This document shows positions 26,501 through 36,743 of a stretch of DNA of 64,000 nucleotides, in pieces. The notes under the pieces were generated by a model, which searched no databases, had not been told where the DNA came from, and was given only the letters and a program-made list of their open reading frames with translations. The translations under genes and the position numbers were made by a program. The stretch's first letter is position 1. Every line of letters starts with the position of its first letter. Origin of the DNA: Pterobdella sp. o SKG-2022 (Eukaryota; Annelida; Clitellata; Hirudinida; Piscicolidae); assembly GCA_964035795.1 (NCBI GenBank), contig OZ038320.1, positions 12,847,076-12,911,075 of the forward strand, in the 5' to 3' direction.

Positions 26501-26591
26501 TTCATTATATATTCATAAATGATTTTCTTTGAAGGCTGGCTTGATGGACAATCTGATGCGAAGGTTGAGTGGCCTTTCCGATCCTAAATGA
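8534..26591 (+). CDS. KRIT1: KRIT1/CCM1 homologue (ankyrin-FERM scaffold), 19 exons
   Basis: Scaffold protein; in animals KRIT1 binds Rap1, ICAP1, HEG and CCM2 at cell junctions. Exons: 8534-8726, 9113-9154, 9639-9753, 10042-10101, 11738-11842, 12462-12704, 12841-12981, 13399-13546, 13715-13807, 14134-14238, 17545-17608, 17794-17948, 18239-18399, 18570-18705, 19037-19124, 25577-25641, 25728-25796, 26005-26133, 26535-26591. Phases agree at all 18 junctions and give 722 residues (human is 736). Seen: a short Nudix-like N-terminus (SLFCVPVEL), one NPAY motif at residues 144-147 (ICAP1-type), Asn-rich linker, ankyrin repeats about 256-380 (TPMHLAAEMGYIDILKLML, TLLHVACINNQSKVVEFLL), FERM 381-722 with HLMDCSYRKLTLP, LFSIWICSRNLQLQLT, SLLFAEAYHNYIKSFY, MHQKHFLKICRHLITYGCAF, TTQIFVGINDIG and AGLMDNLMRRLSG at the end. 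Exon 6 and exon 16 acceptors are least certain. Introns 4, 10 and 15 carry LINEs. Confidence 0.9.
10262..11345 (-). mobile_element. 5'-truncated antisense CR1/L2-like LINE in KRIT1 intron 4
   Basis: On the minus strand the sequence near 10690-10780 matches the 3' end of the coding region of the LINE at 14480-17490 (CTTTCACCTTCT...CGCATCTTTATAGCC). Its 3' end at 10310-10340 carries the same AGCAAACCTAGTTTGCAAAC motif followed by a TAATAATAAA tail (10270-10295). Coding remnants extend to about 11340, frame-broken. Between the coding end and that motif lie about 350 bases absent from the other copy, including a T10 run at 10358-10369. So either the 3' UTR differs between copies or a short retroposon inserted there. 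Confidence 0.75.
14480..17490 (+). mobile_element. Nearly intact CR1/L2-like LINE in KRIT1 intron 10
   Basis: Endonuclease-RT polyprotein in two frames. The first, from 14530, begins the endonuclease (FGLFNPRSTRNKSTLILDAI, LALTETWIPEDAD). The second, 14969-17404 (811 residues, actually open from about 14812), continues it (VIYRPPNS, MAGDFNTPNCHH, ESDHFLISC) and holds the whole RT: SNYRPISNLSIISKILERVV, LDISAAFDTINH, GVPQGSVLGPILFSLY and the catalytic HQFADDITLF. The C-terminal tail is LSRIDYCNSLLCRLPN and LHWLPVVLRAQFK. One single-base frameshift near 14808 separates the two frames; otherwise it is intact. The 3' UTR is about 45 bases, ending in the AGCAAACCTAGTTTGCAAAC motif and a (TAA)n tail at 17465-17485. 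The 5' end is near-complete or slightly truncated; no ORF1 seen. The whole element lies inside a KRIT1 intron, same strand. Confidence 0.9.
19310..22800 (-). mobile_element. R4/Dong-like LINE with restriction-like endonuclease, KRIT1 intron 15
   Basis: Minus-strand polyprotein. N-terminus near 22470: CYFCSEPSRFGYGKRMHNLW, then SQQRFIDQKNQIIKN. RT in one frame from 21875: SNYRPITYLPLCWKMLTALL, GWIDYQKAFDMLPHSW, REIFQEDSLSPRLYIIALIP, and catalytic HLLYMDDLKLYA near 20750. C-terminus from 20046: a CCHC-type knuckle (CRMCGNKGETVQHVICEC) and a restriction-like endonuclease (RRPDIVVLHKKEKKCLIVDV, AVPRD). This domain order is typical of RLE-type LINEs such as R4/Dong. Damage is light: tandem stops TAG TGA near 21940 where relatives have Trp-Trp, one TAG at 20814, a frameshift in an A-run near 20040 and one near 22170. 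It lies antisense to KRIT1. Confidence 0.87.
22810..25325 (-). mobile_element. Broken RTE-like LINE, KRIT1 intron 15
   Basis: Minus-strand pieces in order from the 5' end. Endonuclease start near 25310: MRTLRKTGRCAQAAREIQKY, LLGMCEVRWAGHKETKLQTR, GLLLSKKATKSLLEWDSVS. Endonuclease/RT linker near 24715-24119 (several frames). RT near 23690: EQADFRKKRSCADQIATLRN, FIDFEKAFDSVDKKS. Near 23279: ALLPHRLQDMHEKVNNLKTT with INHKKTKLLRIN. C-terminal tail near 22980-22800: KLRIINFNVKFVLLYGSEF. Many frame breaks and stops make it a dead copy. It abuts the R4-like element, and both are antisense to KRIT1. Family assignment is by motif resemblance. Confidence 0.82.
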
Positions 26592-28377
26592 TATTACCTC
26601 ATTAACATTAATTAGGCTCATTGAATTACTCTTGTAAATTATTTCATATGTTTTTGTTACATATTACTATTTAATTTCTCCTAATCAATGATATTATGTC
26701 AAACTTAATTATCGTAATGTTTTAAGATCGCATAATTTGTTTAATTTTTTACTTTGTTACTTCCATTGTAAAGTTGGATTCATTCATTTTCTCAGTCTCT
26801 TCATAAAAATCTCAATAAATTAGTTTAAAAATCATATTCATTCTACTTCATACAAAAGAAAAAGAAAAAAATAGTTAAAATACGAAAAAAAATTATGTTT
26901 CGAAAAATTAAAAAAAATTATGATTCGAAAGATTAAAAAAATGAACTAAGTCACTTTAAGAAAGCGCGCTTTGAAAATAGTCCAGAACTCTTTCTATGAT
27001 AACTATATGGTTGGGAAAAAGACATTTATAAGTTATTTCTATTAATTATACATTCGAAAAAATTTTAAGTGTACCAAAAAATTTATTGATTGAATTTAAT
27101 TTTTTTTATTTCGTTCATTACATAATTTTTTTGCTTACATTTATAGTGAAAAAGTCATAAAAAACTAAATTTCATGGAGAAGTGAACCATCAGAGATGTA
27201 TGTGCATCAGGGATCAAAAAATATAAAAAAGACTTTGAGAAGTTTAAAAATATCTTTCAAACTAACTTCATTTAGATTAGAGAAATCTCAATAAAAATTC
27301 AGTTTTTCAAAAATTTAATGAAAAATATGTGAAACTCAAATATAAAGCTTCAAAGGAATAGAACTGAACAGACTCACAATTATCTTGTACCACACCAAGA
27401 TGCACATGCTTGTTGGGTCTTGTAAAGCTCTTTATGCAACGTAAAACACTTGTCAATCGTCTCTAGCTGCAGTTTAAGTTTTATTTATTAATTCCAAGTT
27501 AGTATTATTTGGGAACCTTTAAACGAGGAATGCGTTTAGTCAACTTTTCTCTCACGTTGAAAATTCTCTATAATTTTATTACGTAATGTTTATCATAATT
27601 TTCTCAAACTTTATTTAAAAACTTTTTTCATTATTTTGTTGTTTGAACTTACAATGGAACCAACTAAACTCAAAGCTGGGAAATTAAAAAAAAATATTTT
27701 GTAAAAATTTCGAAGTGACATCAGAATATTATTCTAACAAATTTTTATTAATAGCATCTAGCTGGTAAAATCAAACAATCAATTCATTTGACTTAACAAA
27801 AGTATTAGAATAACAATTAATTATTCTATTTGAATAAGATCATCTACTCTGTTAAACTAATTTCATCATCATGTAGTCATGTTGCAAAGCAAAAAACTAA
27901 AAATTATTTTAAAAGTGAAACCACTGAGACTGCTAATAATAGCTTCAAATGAGCTTGATCTCGTTTGGCAAGATATGATTTCTGTTATACGGACAATTGT
28001 ACGCTATAATGGGATTGCAATTTTTATCATGCCCGAAAAAAGATAAGTAAACCTTTTACCAATATACATCAAAACTTTAGTGCTAAGAAATATTATTTGT
28101 AGCCTTATCATAAATAACACAACCAGAATTAAAAATCGTTTCTATATTTTTCGTCTTGCTGTCAAAGTTTCCAATAAAACAACGGTAAAACATTGAACAA
28201 ATGGCCATTGGAAACACGATAACACACGCAAGCTTAAAATAATTTTTCTGATCCTTTAAGAAGCAGGGCGTCCGAAAAATGAATAAACTATATAACTATT
28301 GCTAAAATTCATCAAAATCCTTTTTAAATTTGCGTCAAAATTTATTGAATAATTGAAAACTTTATATAACAACTTTG

Positions 28378-28560
28378 TAACGAAAAACATCAAATAAGTT
28401 TAGCCTTATCTTTTTTTTCGCTAACGGTTTAAGATAAGACTAAACTTATCGAAAATTATAACTTTTGATTTTCAATAAATGTGTCATAAATTTTATTTGA
28501 TGTTTTTCATTAAAAAATATTGAAGAAAAATACATACGATGTCTCTGAAAAATTTAACAT
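28378..28560. repeat. Foldback repeat with nested arms
   Basis: Inner inverted repeat ATAAGTTTAGCCTTATCTT / AAGATAAGACTAAACTTAT at about 28395-28452. An outer, less perfect pair (AAAAACATCAAATA / ATTTGATGTTTTT) spans about 28384-28512. The right edge carries the ATTGAAGAAAAATACATACG motif that recurs near 18090, 33910 and 50320. Probably a non-autonomous element. Confidence 0.55.
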
Positions 28561-28994
28561 TTATGTTTTTTATTCATTCGTATCTTCGTCTTTGCACGTA
28601 TTTCACAATTTTTTTTATTCTCAATAAATTGAAAAAATATTTTTTTTATGGATTTTTATGTAAGGAACCGAATTATACCTTGGTGATAACATCAGAACGA
28701 TGTATGCAGAGAGGAATAGAGTAGAAGGGACCTTACCAGGTATCTCAGTTATAATAAATCTTTATTTTTTTGTTACGTTAAAATAAAAAAGTTGTTTTTA
28801 TGCTTTTTAAAAATTCAAATTTATCTTTTCAATAAATTTTTAATCAAATCTGGAAATGTAGTTGTACTTGTGCACCTTTCTGACATCACAAACTCTGCTG
28901 CATTGAATAAAATAATCGTGATCATAGCATTGTTGTTTAAATTTAATAGAAAATAAAATTAAATTAAAGGTAATGATTTAAATTTTTATTAATC

Positions 28995-29083
28995 CACCAA
29001 GCTACTTTTCCTGCTATGAAACCATCATCAGGTACTAGAACCTCGTGATGATTTTATAGCAAATTGAAAAGCTTGGTGGACTA
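28995..29083. repeat. Inverted repeat, about 35-bp arms
   Basis: CCACCAAGCTACTTTTCCTG...AAACCATCA on the left pairs with TGATGATTTTATAGCA...AAAAGCTTGGTGG on the right, around a short loop (GGTACTAGAACCTCG). Imperfect hairpin; likely a small foldback element unrelated to the 30-53 kb family. Confidence 0.55.
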
Positions 29084-29733
29084 TTGAGCGTGTGTTCCTA
29101 GTTTCAACATATTTTTCATAGATTAATATTTTAAAGATAATGAACATATTTTTATATACCTACACGAAATAACGCTATACATTTGAATTAAAAATGCCTA
29201 AGAGTTTATGTAGCTATCAAATTTTTATAGTAACTAATTTTATTTTTTTTGTGTGACTATTTCAAAAATATTAGTATTTTAATTCCATTCATTTGCTTTA
29301 GTCACGAGAGGCTACGCATGCCGCATTGTAATCCCGCAATCAAGCACGATGGAGAAACAGTAAATGAAAAAGTAATTTTTTATAAAAATTTTGAGCAATT
29401 ATTTATTTCGTTAACACATATTTTAAGTTGAATGTTAACGCATGTGCATGAGAAGGGATGAAAATGCGGCTTGCGTAATCAGTTTATTTTTTTTTATTAT
29501 TTATTTTTGATAAACTTTATTTATAATTTGAGTTCAATTTTTTGTATAAAATATACTTTTGTAAAACTTTGCTTATCTTCATTAAAAATTTTGAGCGCCT
29601 TAGTATTAAGTTTTTAGTTTAGGCTCAATAAAGTTTTAAAAATTTAAATTTTTTAACAAATACGGAACATTTATTATCGAAAGTTAGATTAAAAAAATAA
29701 ATTGTGAAGATTTGATAGTTTTTTTGCATTAGA

Positions 29734-32700
29734 ATGGCGGATTCTTCGTCCACCCCCTTAAACGATGAGTTAGTTCATTCTTTATTATGAAACTTCATAT
29801 TTATCTCAACAAAAAAAGCTTGTTAGCTTGTTTGATTTTGTTTAATATAACGATCGTTTCAAGTTTTATTTTTAAATTCATACTATAAGATTTAATTTTT
29901 AAATATGCCAACATCATTAATTTTGCAAATCTCAGTTTGAACTATCAAGCCATTGGGTTTCCATCTATCTTGGATGACACAGGTGAGAAAGGTTTTTTTA
30001 TTGAGTGTTCCTGTTTCATTTAGAAATTATTCAACGTTATGTACATCCAGTCAGTTCATTAATTAAAAATAATGATATGAAATGATGATTTTATCAGATG
30101 TCAGTGGTCGTATATCTCCTGTGAAAGTAAGATCAATGAAAGAGTATGATCAGGTTTATAATTTTTGAGTTAAATTTTTTTCATACTTTGCTTTCAACAA
30201 AAGAAAGCAATTTTGTTGATTGTATATTATTTTAATTCTTCAAGCCAAATGTAAATATTCAATTGAAAACACTTTTGGGAGTTTATTTTATTCCACGAAG
30301 CTTTTTGTAAAATGAACTTACAAGTATATTTGTACCTCCACTTGATAATGTTAGTTCATCTTACGAAAAGCTTTGTGGAATAAAATAAACACCCAAAAGT
30401 GTTTTCAATTGAATATGATTGTATATTAATAAATCATTCATTAAAAATTGAAATTAATCAGGAAATAGATAGTTTACAAAAAGAAAATTTTAATTTAAAA
30501 CTGAGGATATATTTTCTTGAGGAAAATGCAAAATCTTTTCACAATGGAGACAATGAAAACTTATACAAAGTGGTAAGTTGTATTTATAATTTTTTCTATA
30601 CAATAAATTTATCATTTTTAATAAATTTTTGAAATTTCCAATTATATCAATTTAACAATTTTAATTTTATGCATTTCATTTTAACATGGAAACTTTTTTA
30701 GAACTGATTATGATGCTCATCATGGGGATATTTCATTGTAATGAAGTTAACTTTGACACATCGTAATCTTTCACTTGATGTTTTTAAACTCCATTAGAAC
30801 ATAAGTTTAAAGATGGAGATTGAGACTTTGAAGATGGCTCTTCAAGAGAAACAATCACTTCTGATGAAGGCTCAGTATGACTAGTTCATATTCATCATTT
30901 TGTATATGTATATATATATATATTTATTTATTTATCACATTCTCTTTAATTCATTCATATTTTTTATAGAATGAAGAAAATTTCAGATACATTTATTTTT
31001 CAAAAAGAAACTAAAATTTTCAAAAAATTCAACTTTGTCATAATTCATTAATATATAAATTTTTTTCTATTGCAATAAATATAAAAAAACTACTATTCAT
31101 TTTTTGTTCATAATTCTTAACCTATCTTTATTTATCAACCCTGTTACCAGCTCAGCATTAGAAAACATGCCAACCAACCATGTGGAAGATGACATACAAG
31201 GAGAGGTTGAAATGTTGAGAAATGAGGTAGAGGTGCTGAAGCTGCTTCTTGGTGATAAAAACAAGGTGAGAAATCATTGTATTTCATTGATCTATTGATT
31301 GATTACATCTCAAACACTGTTACCACAAAGGAGTTGAAAGAAAGTGCAGAAAAATTTGAAATAAAATCTAAAAAATTACAAGATTTGATGGAAAATAGCA
31401 GTGAATTAAGCAAAGAAAATGAGAAGTTGAAAGAAGACTGTAGTAAGCTGAAAGAGGAAGCAGCTGAAATGCTGAGAAGTTTGAAAGAGGGTGAAAAGAT
31501 GGTAGAGTTTTTGAAGATGCAGAAAAGGAGTGAGAAGAAAGAGAGTGATGTTGATGGTGCATATCGATCTAATCAACAGGTTTTTTATTCATTATGTTAA
31601 ATTTTTTTATTTTTAAAATGAAAAAATTCTAGAAACATTTATTACTCTATATATATATAAATATTTCAACAATTTTACAATAACATCGTTGAATAAATAT
31701 TTACATGAACTTTAATAACCATCACGAAAATAACTTTGATCCCAACTATTCTAGCTATCTCTCTATATATATATATATACTCCTATGTTGACTTTATGTA
31801 TATATTAAAAAAATTTTTACATCTTTCTCACTAATTAATTATGATAAGGTTGAACTTTTAGTTAAATAAAATTTTGATGTAAAATAGCCGGAAATCAATA
31901 TAATAGAAATAAAAATTATGGTTTATGGAGAAAATTTTCACACGAAGCTTCTCATAAGAATATCTTACATTATCAATACTTGATAATGTAACATATTTTT
32001 ACAAAAATTCTCATGTAAAAATTTTCTCAATAAGCCATAGTGTTTGTTTCTATTTTAAATAAAGTTTGTTTTAAATGTTCTTTCAAGAAATTCAACATAA
32101 ATCAAGAAGTATATTTACATTAATAAAAAAAACTTGTTTTATAAAAACTAAACTTTCAAGGAGCTCAACCTCATCATAATGTATCAAATGTTCAAATAAT
32201 TTTTAGATTTTATATTCAACATTTTTCAGGATTTGATTGATAAACTTCAAGAAAAAGAAAAGTGAGTTTATTGTGTTCAAGTTTTTAGTTTCAAAGTTTA
32301 GAAAAAATTATAAATATACTTGCTTACATTTCCAAAGATTGATAGAGCATCTGGAATATGCTCTGAAGATCAAGGATGTGATCCTCGAGCAGGTTGACAA
32401 TGAAAAGAATGATGCTGTGCTTAAGGTGCCAAGTTTTTGCATTATTTCCGTTTTCAAAGTTTTATTTCAATTTTGAATTGTGTTTTTCAAGTGGCTAGAG
32501 ACCTAGCAATAATATATTTATCTGTGAAACCACAGATGATGAAGAGTGGTGTGGACAATGGCGGAGTGTTGGTAGATGAAAGGAAGGAGGATGATGTGTC
32601 AGATGATGATGATGATGATGATGATGGTGGTAGTAGTGGATCATGGAAATACCAAGATAAGAGTGGCCTGAATTATGATCAGTCTGGTGTGTTCCACAAC

Positions 32701-35700
32701 ATCAGCCATTTACAATGGAAAGATGTGGGAGTTTTTGATGACATGGTAGGAAAAAGCAAACCTGGAGAGAAGGAGGAGATAATCAGGGTGATGGAAGAGA
32801 ATGAGGAGTTGAAAAATCGTATGTGGCTGATGGAACAGGAGTTCCAAGATTGGAAGAGGTATGATGTACAGATAAGAGAAGAATTAGAAGCTGAAGTAGC
32901 ACGACTCAAAGGAAAAGATGAGGAGGAAGATTTGAAAGTGAGGCTAGAAATATTGGAAAGAATGCTTGAAGGAGAGAGGGAGGAGAGGAAGAAGGAGGAT
33001 GATAAGGTAAGTGATTATGAGAAGTTGTTAGAAGATGTAGAGAAGGAGAGGGAGAAAGTGATTTGTGATAAAGAAGACTTGACTGCTTTGATGCATGTGC
33101 TTGAGAGGGAGGTGCTTGATCTGAAGGCTAAGTTGAATGAGGTGCAAGAAGAAAAAGAAGAGGTTGTTAAAGATAAGGAAGTAATTATTAAAATGATGCA
33201 ACAAGAAAATGAAGAACTCATTAAAGTTAAAGAAGCTTTTATTGAAACCTTACAAAGAGAGAAAGATAAAGCAATTAGAGAGAATCTAGAGATGCTCAAA
33301 GAAAAAGAAGAAATGCTTAAAAATATGAAAGATATCACTGAGGAATCATTAAAAGATGAAGACATTTACCAAAATATAGAAGAAGAAATCACTCCATCAA
33401 ATTTACATGAGTATGTTCAGAAACTAGACTTAAGTCTACAACACTTTGACAAAGTGCGCAATGACTTGAGAACGAAAAAGAGGGGTATGTTGGATGCACA
33501 TTCAGAAGGTGATCTGGTGTATCAGTGGAGTGGTCTGGTCTCTGAGCTAGAAATGGAACTCTGCAAGGAAGCTCGAGATATCAAACTTTTTCGTCAAGTG
33601 AGTTAGTTGTGGTGTGATTGATGGTGGATAAATAATGCTGCTGATAGTTGTGTTTTGTTATTGAGGATTTGTTATCAGTTCATAAATTTTTTTGTAACCT
33701 TTTAGGCATAAATGAAAACAAAACATTCAAATAAAATTGTTTTCAGTACATAGAGAAGGAGAAGAATGTTTATAGCACTGAGAAAGATGAGATGAAAAGG
33801 AAATTTGATGAGGTGTTGTGTGACAAAGAGGCTTTGATCCAAGTAGGCTTAAAATAATCAAATTTTCAAAATGCAAATGAAGTTTTATCAATTCATAAGT
33901 TTTGTAAAATATTGGAAAAAATATATACGATATCTCTAAAAAAATTATAAATTTATTTTTCAGAAACTCAGAAACGATATATTTAATTTAAACGAAAAAT
34001 TATCTGAGAAAAAGGTATTTTTAAAAATTATTTTGAAATTTTCGATAATAATTTAGTTATTTTAACTTTTAGATTGACCATCAACCTGAAGTAAATAAAG
34101 GTGAGCGGGTCTTTTAATTTATGTGGTTCATTACTTACTTTTTACATTCATACTTTTTAGATATGAGGTATTTTAATATTTATTTAATTTGAAAAATGTA
34201 GAGTAAGTCTTCATATGAACTTTGTTTTCCTATTATTACAGTTTTCCATATCCTGAAATTCTTTATGTATGAGAGATATGAAACAATGTTTGTAAGCATT
34301 AAAATGATACATTTCAAATTTTTAAAAGCATATCACTAAAAGCTACTTTATCACAGAAATTGCAACAGTACAAGCTGAACTTCAAATAGACACTCCAAAA
34401 TCATTAGAAAAGTATTCTAAAATGGAAGAATGTATGCAGAAGTTGGTGGCAAAGTTGAAGAAGAGAGATTCACAAATTGAAGAGTGTAATGAAGTGATAA
34501 AAAACCTTACAGCTCAACTGGAACTTAACAAAGATCCGAAATGTACCTACAACACGTCACTCATCATACAGCTAAGCAGGGAACTTAAGAAACTTAAAAT
34601 GAAACAAGCTGGTGAAGTCACACAAGAGTCTTTTCAGACTTCATACCCACCAATTGAGAGCACTCCTGCAAATCACAGGCCTTCAAAGGTTTCTTCACGT
34701 CACCTGATGTATGAGATAGGAGATTTGAAAGAGGAATGCAAAAAGAGAATAAGTGTTATTTTGGGAAGCACTCGACTTAGTGTTGGAGACATTAGCACCA
34801 CTTCAATCAAAGCCAATTTTGATTCAAAAGATGAAATGTCACTTCCCTCTTCTTTTGATGCTCCACTCATCACTCAACAACTTCTTGATATGTTGGCTGA
34901 GAGTGAAGCAAGGTGTGCCTTGATGAAGAGTCGTCTACAGAGCTTGGCATACTTCCTAGAGCAGCTCATCAACCACCCTGGCATTGGGGATCTGATTGAC
35001 GTGAAGGATGTCTCTCTGAAGCTCAACGAAGCATCTATGCTTGTTGAAGAAATGTCTGTGTGGCTCAGTGGTTTGTTGTTTTTTGTGTTTATTAAAGTGT
35101 TATTTGTACAAAAATATTGATTCATCTCAAAACCACACAGATGGTAAGGACATTTTTAACACCACAAACACTTCTCGATCCTCTTTCATGGGTAGGTTGT
35201 CTCTTATTGGAGGGTCTATTTCAGCTCATCTTGGAGTCATCAGTGAAGATGCCAATCAATCACATGCTTCATTTTTACCATGTAATCATCCTAAATCAAA
35301 TGATCGGTTGAATCAAGAATTACAAGTGTGTCAGGAGGAGAAGAAAGTAGTTGTAGAAGAGTTGGTTTTGTGCCAGGAAGAAAAGAAGAAAATTTTGGAA
35401 AAGTTAGACATGTGCTTGAAAGAAAAAGAAAGTGTTGAAATGAAGTTGGAATTATATCAAAGAGAGAAAGAAAGTGTTGAGATGGAGTTGGAGAAATGCC
35501 AAAAGGAGAAAGACAGTGTTCTGGAAGAGATTGATATTTGTCAGAGGGAAAAGATTTCTAATATGGAGGAAACAGATAAGGTGATGATGGAAAAAGATGG
35601 GAAAATAAGAGAAATAGAGAATAAATTATCTGAAGTTTTAGAAGAACTAGAAGAGATGAACGATAAATTGAAAAGAATGGAAAAAAATGAAGAGGATTTG

Positions 35701-36743
35701 AATGATGAAAAGAAATCATTGGAAAATCAACTCAGGTCTATGATGGAAGAGAATTATGAACTAAAATTTAGGACCGAAGAGTTGCACATGAAGGTGGTAG
35801 AGTTTATGAACGAATGTGATGGCGAGAAGATTCGTTTGAGGGGATGTGTGGAAGAGAAAGAGCTGTTGATGAGGCAAGTGGAAGAGATGAGAGATGAGTT
35901 GGAGATGATAAGGGAAGATCTAAGAGTGGAAAAAGAAGCCATGTTAATGCAATTAAATGAAAAACAAGATGTGGTAGAGAAGTTGGGACAAGAATTGGTT
36001 GAAATAAAATTGCAATGCGAGGAGAAGGAAGAAGAAAAATTAGAGTTGCAATCACAATTGAAGTCACTTCTTTCTGATTTGAACAAGGAACGTTTCAAAT
36101 CTCTTGTTAATGAGAAGGAGAATATATCCGACCACCATCAATCCATGCGTCATGTGTCATCTGCTACTACCGTGTCAGATTTACATTCCCAGTCCTTTGA
36201 TGCCAACATCAAAAAAAATGATGACCAACATCTCATCAATAAGATGGAGTCTCTTCAGCTACAAAACGACTTTTTAGAACGAAAAGTGGCTCAGTTATCA
36301 ACTAAATCGTCGCATCTAATGATGCGGGCGTTATCGGAAGAGGGTGAAGACCATGACCACAATAAGTGTCATTTACAGGTTTGCAGCTATATTTGACATT
36401 AAATCATTCTTTCAGTTTTACGACTATATAATGAATATCAAGTTGTATGGTCATTTAAAACCATTCAGATAGAACAGATGAAAAAACAGATAAGAGAGTT
36501 AAAAGGCAAGAGATCCAACCAACCAATGCACTCTAAGTCTCAACTAAGGGAGGAAATTGTTAATCAAAGTAATATTATTTCACATACTGTATCTTTATAA
36601 TGATCACACGTCAATTTTCATGAAATTTCATTGAAACCAATCAACTCGCAGTAAATAAGACCCGACAAGTGCTGGCTCAGACTGCCGTCAACCTCGACAT
36701 GGCTAAGATAAGACAGCAAGTCAAACAGGCCCACAAAAAATAG
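29734..36743 (+). CDS. CDK5RAP2: Centrosomin/CDK5RAP2-type centrosomal coiled-coil protein, 17 exons
   Basis: CM1-domain proteins recruit and activate gamma-tubulin complexes at the centrosome. Exons: 29734-29768, 29936-29982, 30098-30153, 30462-30572, 30798-30874, 31151-31265, 31331-31579, 32230-32261, 32338-32425, 32536-33597, 33747-33842, 33964-34014, 34073-34100, 34357-35070, 35141-36378, 36469-36568, 36652-36743. Phases agree at every junction and give 1396 residues. The key evidence is the CM1 motif in exons 3-5, about residues 30-110: SPVKVRSMKEYDQ, EIDSLQKENFNLKLRIYFLE, LKMEIETLKMALQEKQSLL. The rest is almost all Glu/Lys-rich coiled coil, with a DDDDDDDDGG stretch early in exon 10 and six 14-residue repeats in exon 15. 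The C-terminus (LAQTAVNLDMAKIRQQVK) is unrecognised and no clear CM2 domain was found. Start ATG chosen because exon 1 ends in phase with a GTTAGT donor. A polyadenylation signal is at 36866-36871. Myomegalin is an equal paralogue candidate. Confidence 0.85.
30257..30416. repeat. Foldback element, ~60-bp arms, in intron 3 of the centrosomin-like gene
   Basis: ATTCAATTGAAAACACTTTT...TTATTTTATTCCACGAAGCT on the left is mirrored by AAAAGCTTTGTGGAATAAAA...AAAAGTGTTTTCAATTGAAT on the right, with a loop of about 35 bases. The right arm ends about 45 bases before the acceptor of the exon coding the CM1 core. The inner arm (CACGAAGCTTTTTGTAA/TTACGAAAAGCTTTGTG) resembles that of the elements at 31.9, 51.9 and 53.3 kb. 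Confidence 0.8.
31871..32054. repeat. Foldback element in intron 7 of the centrosomin-like gene
   Basis: Starts with an unpaired leader (GATGTAAAATAGCCGGAAAT, CAATATAATAGAAA) followed by a long imperfect hairpin: TATGGTTTATGGAGAAAATT...CTTACATTATCAA against TTGATAATGTAACATA...AATTTTCTCAATAAGCCATA. Flanked by the direct repeat TTAAATAAA (31862-31870 and 32055-32063), a likely target-site duplication. The leader is shared with the copies at 51.8 and 53.2 kb. Confidence 0.78.

Larger units (their letters stand above)
26592..29733. other. AT-rich intergenic region
   Basis: From the KRIT1 stop to the first exon of the centrosomin-like gene. A possible KRIT1 polyadenylation signal (AATAAA) is at 26814-26819. 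A diverged copy of the repeat seen at 29-75 lies at about 27400-27470, and two foldback repeats are listed separately. No gene recognised on either strand; the short open frames are low-complexity. Confidence 0.5.

Noticed and set aside
33015..36098. Minus-strand open frames rich in Ser, Leu and Phe opposite the coiled-coil exons
   Set aside because: Antisense shadows of Glu/Lys-rich coding sequence; no splice or start context and no motif.
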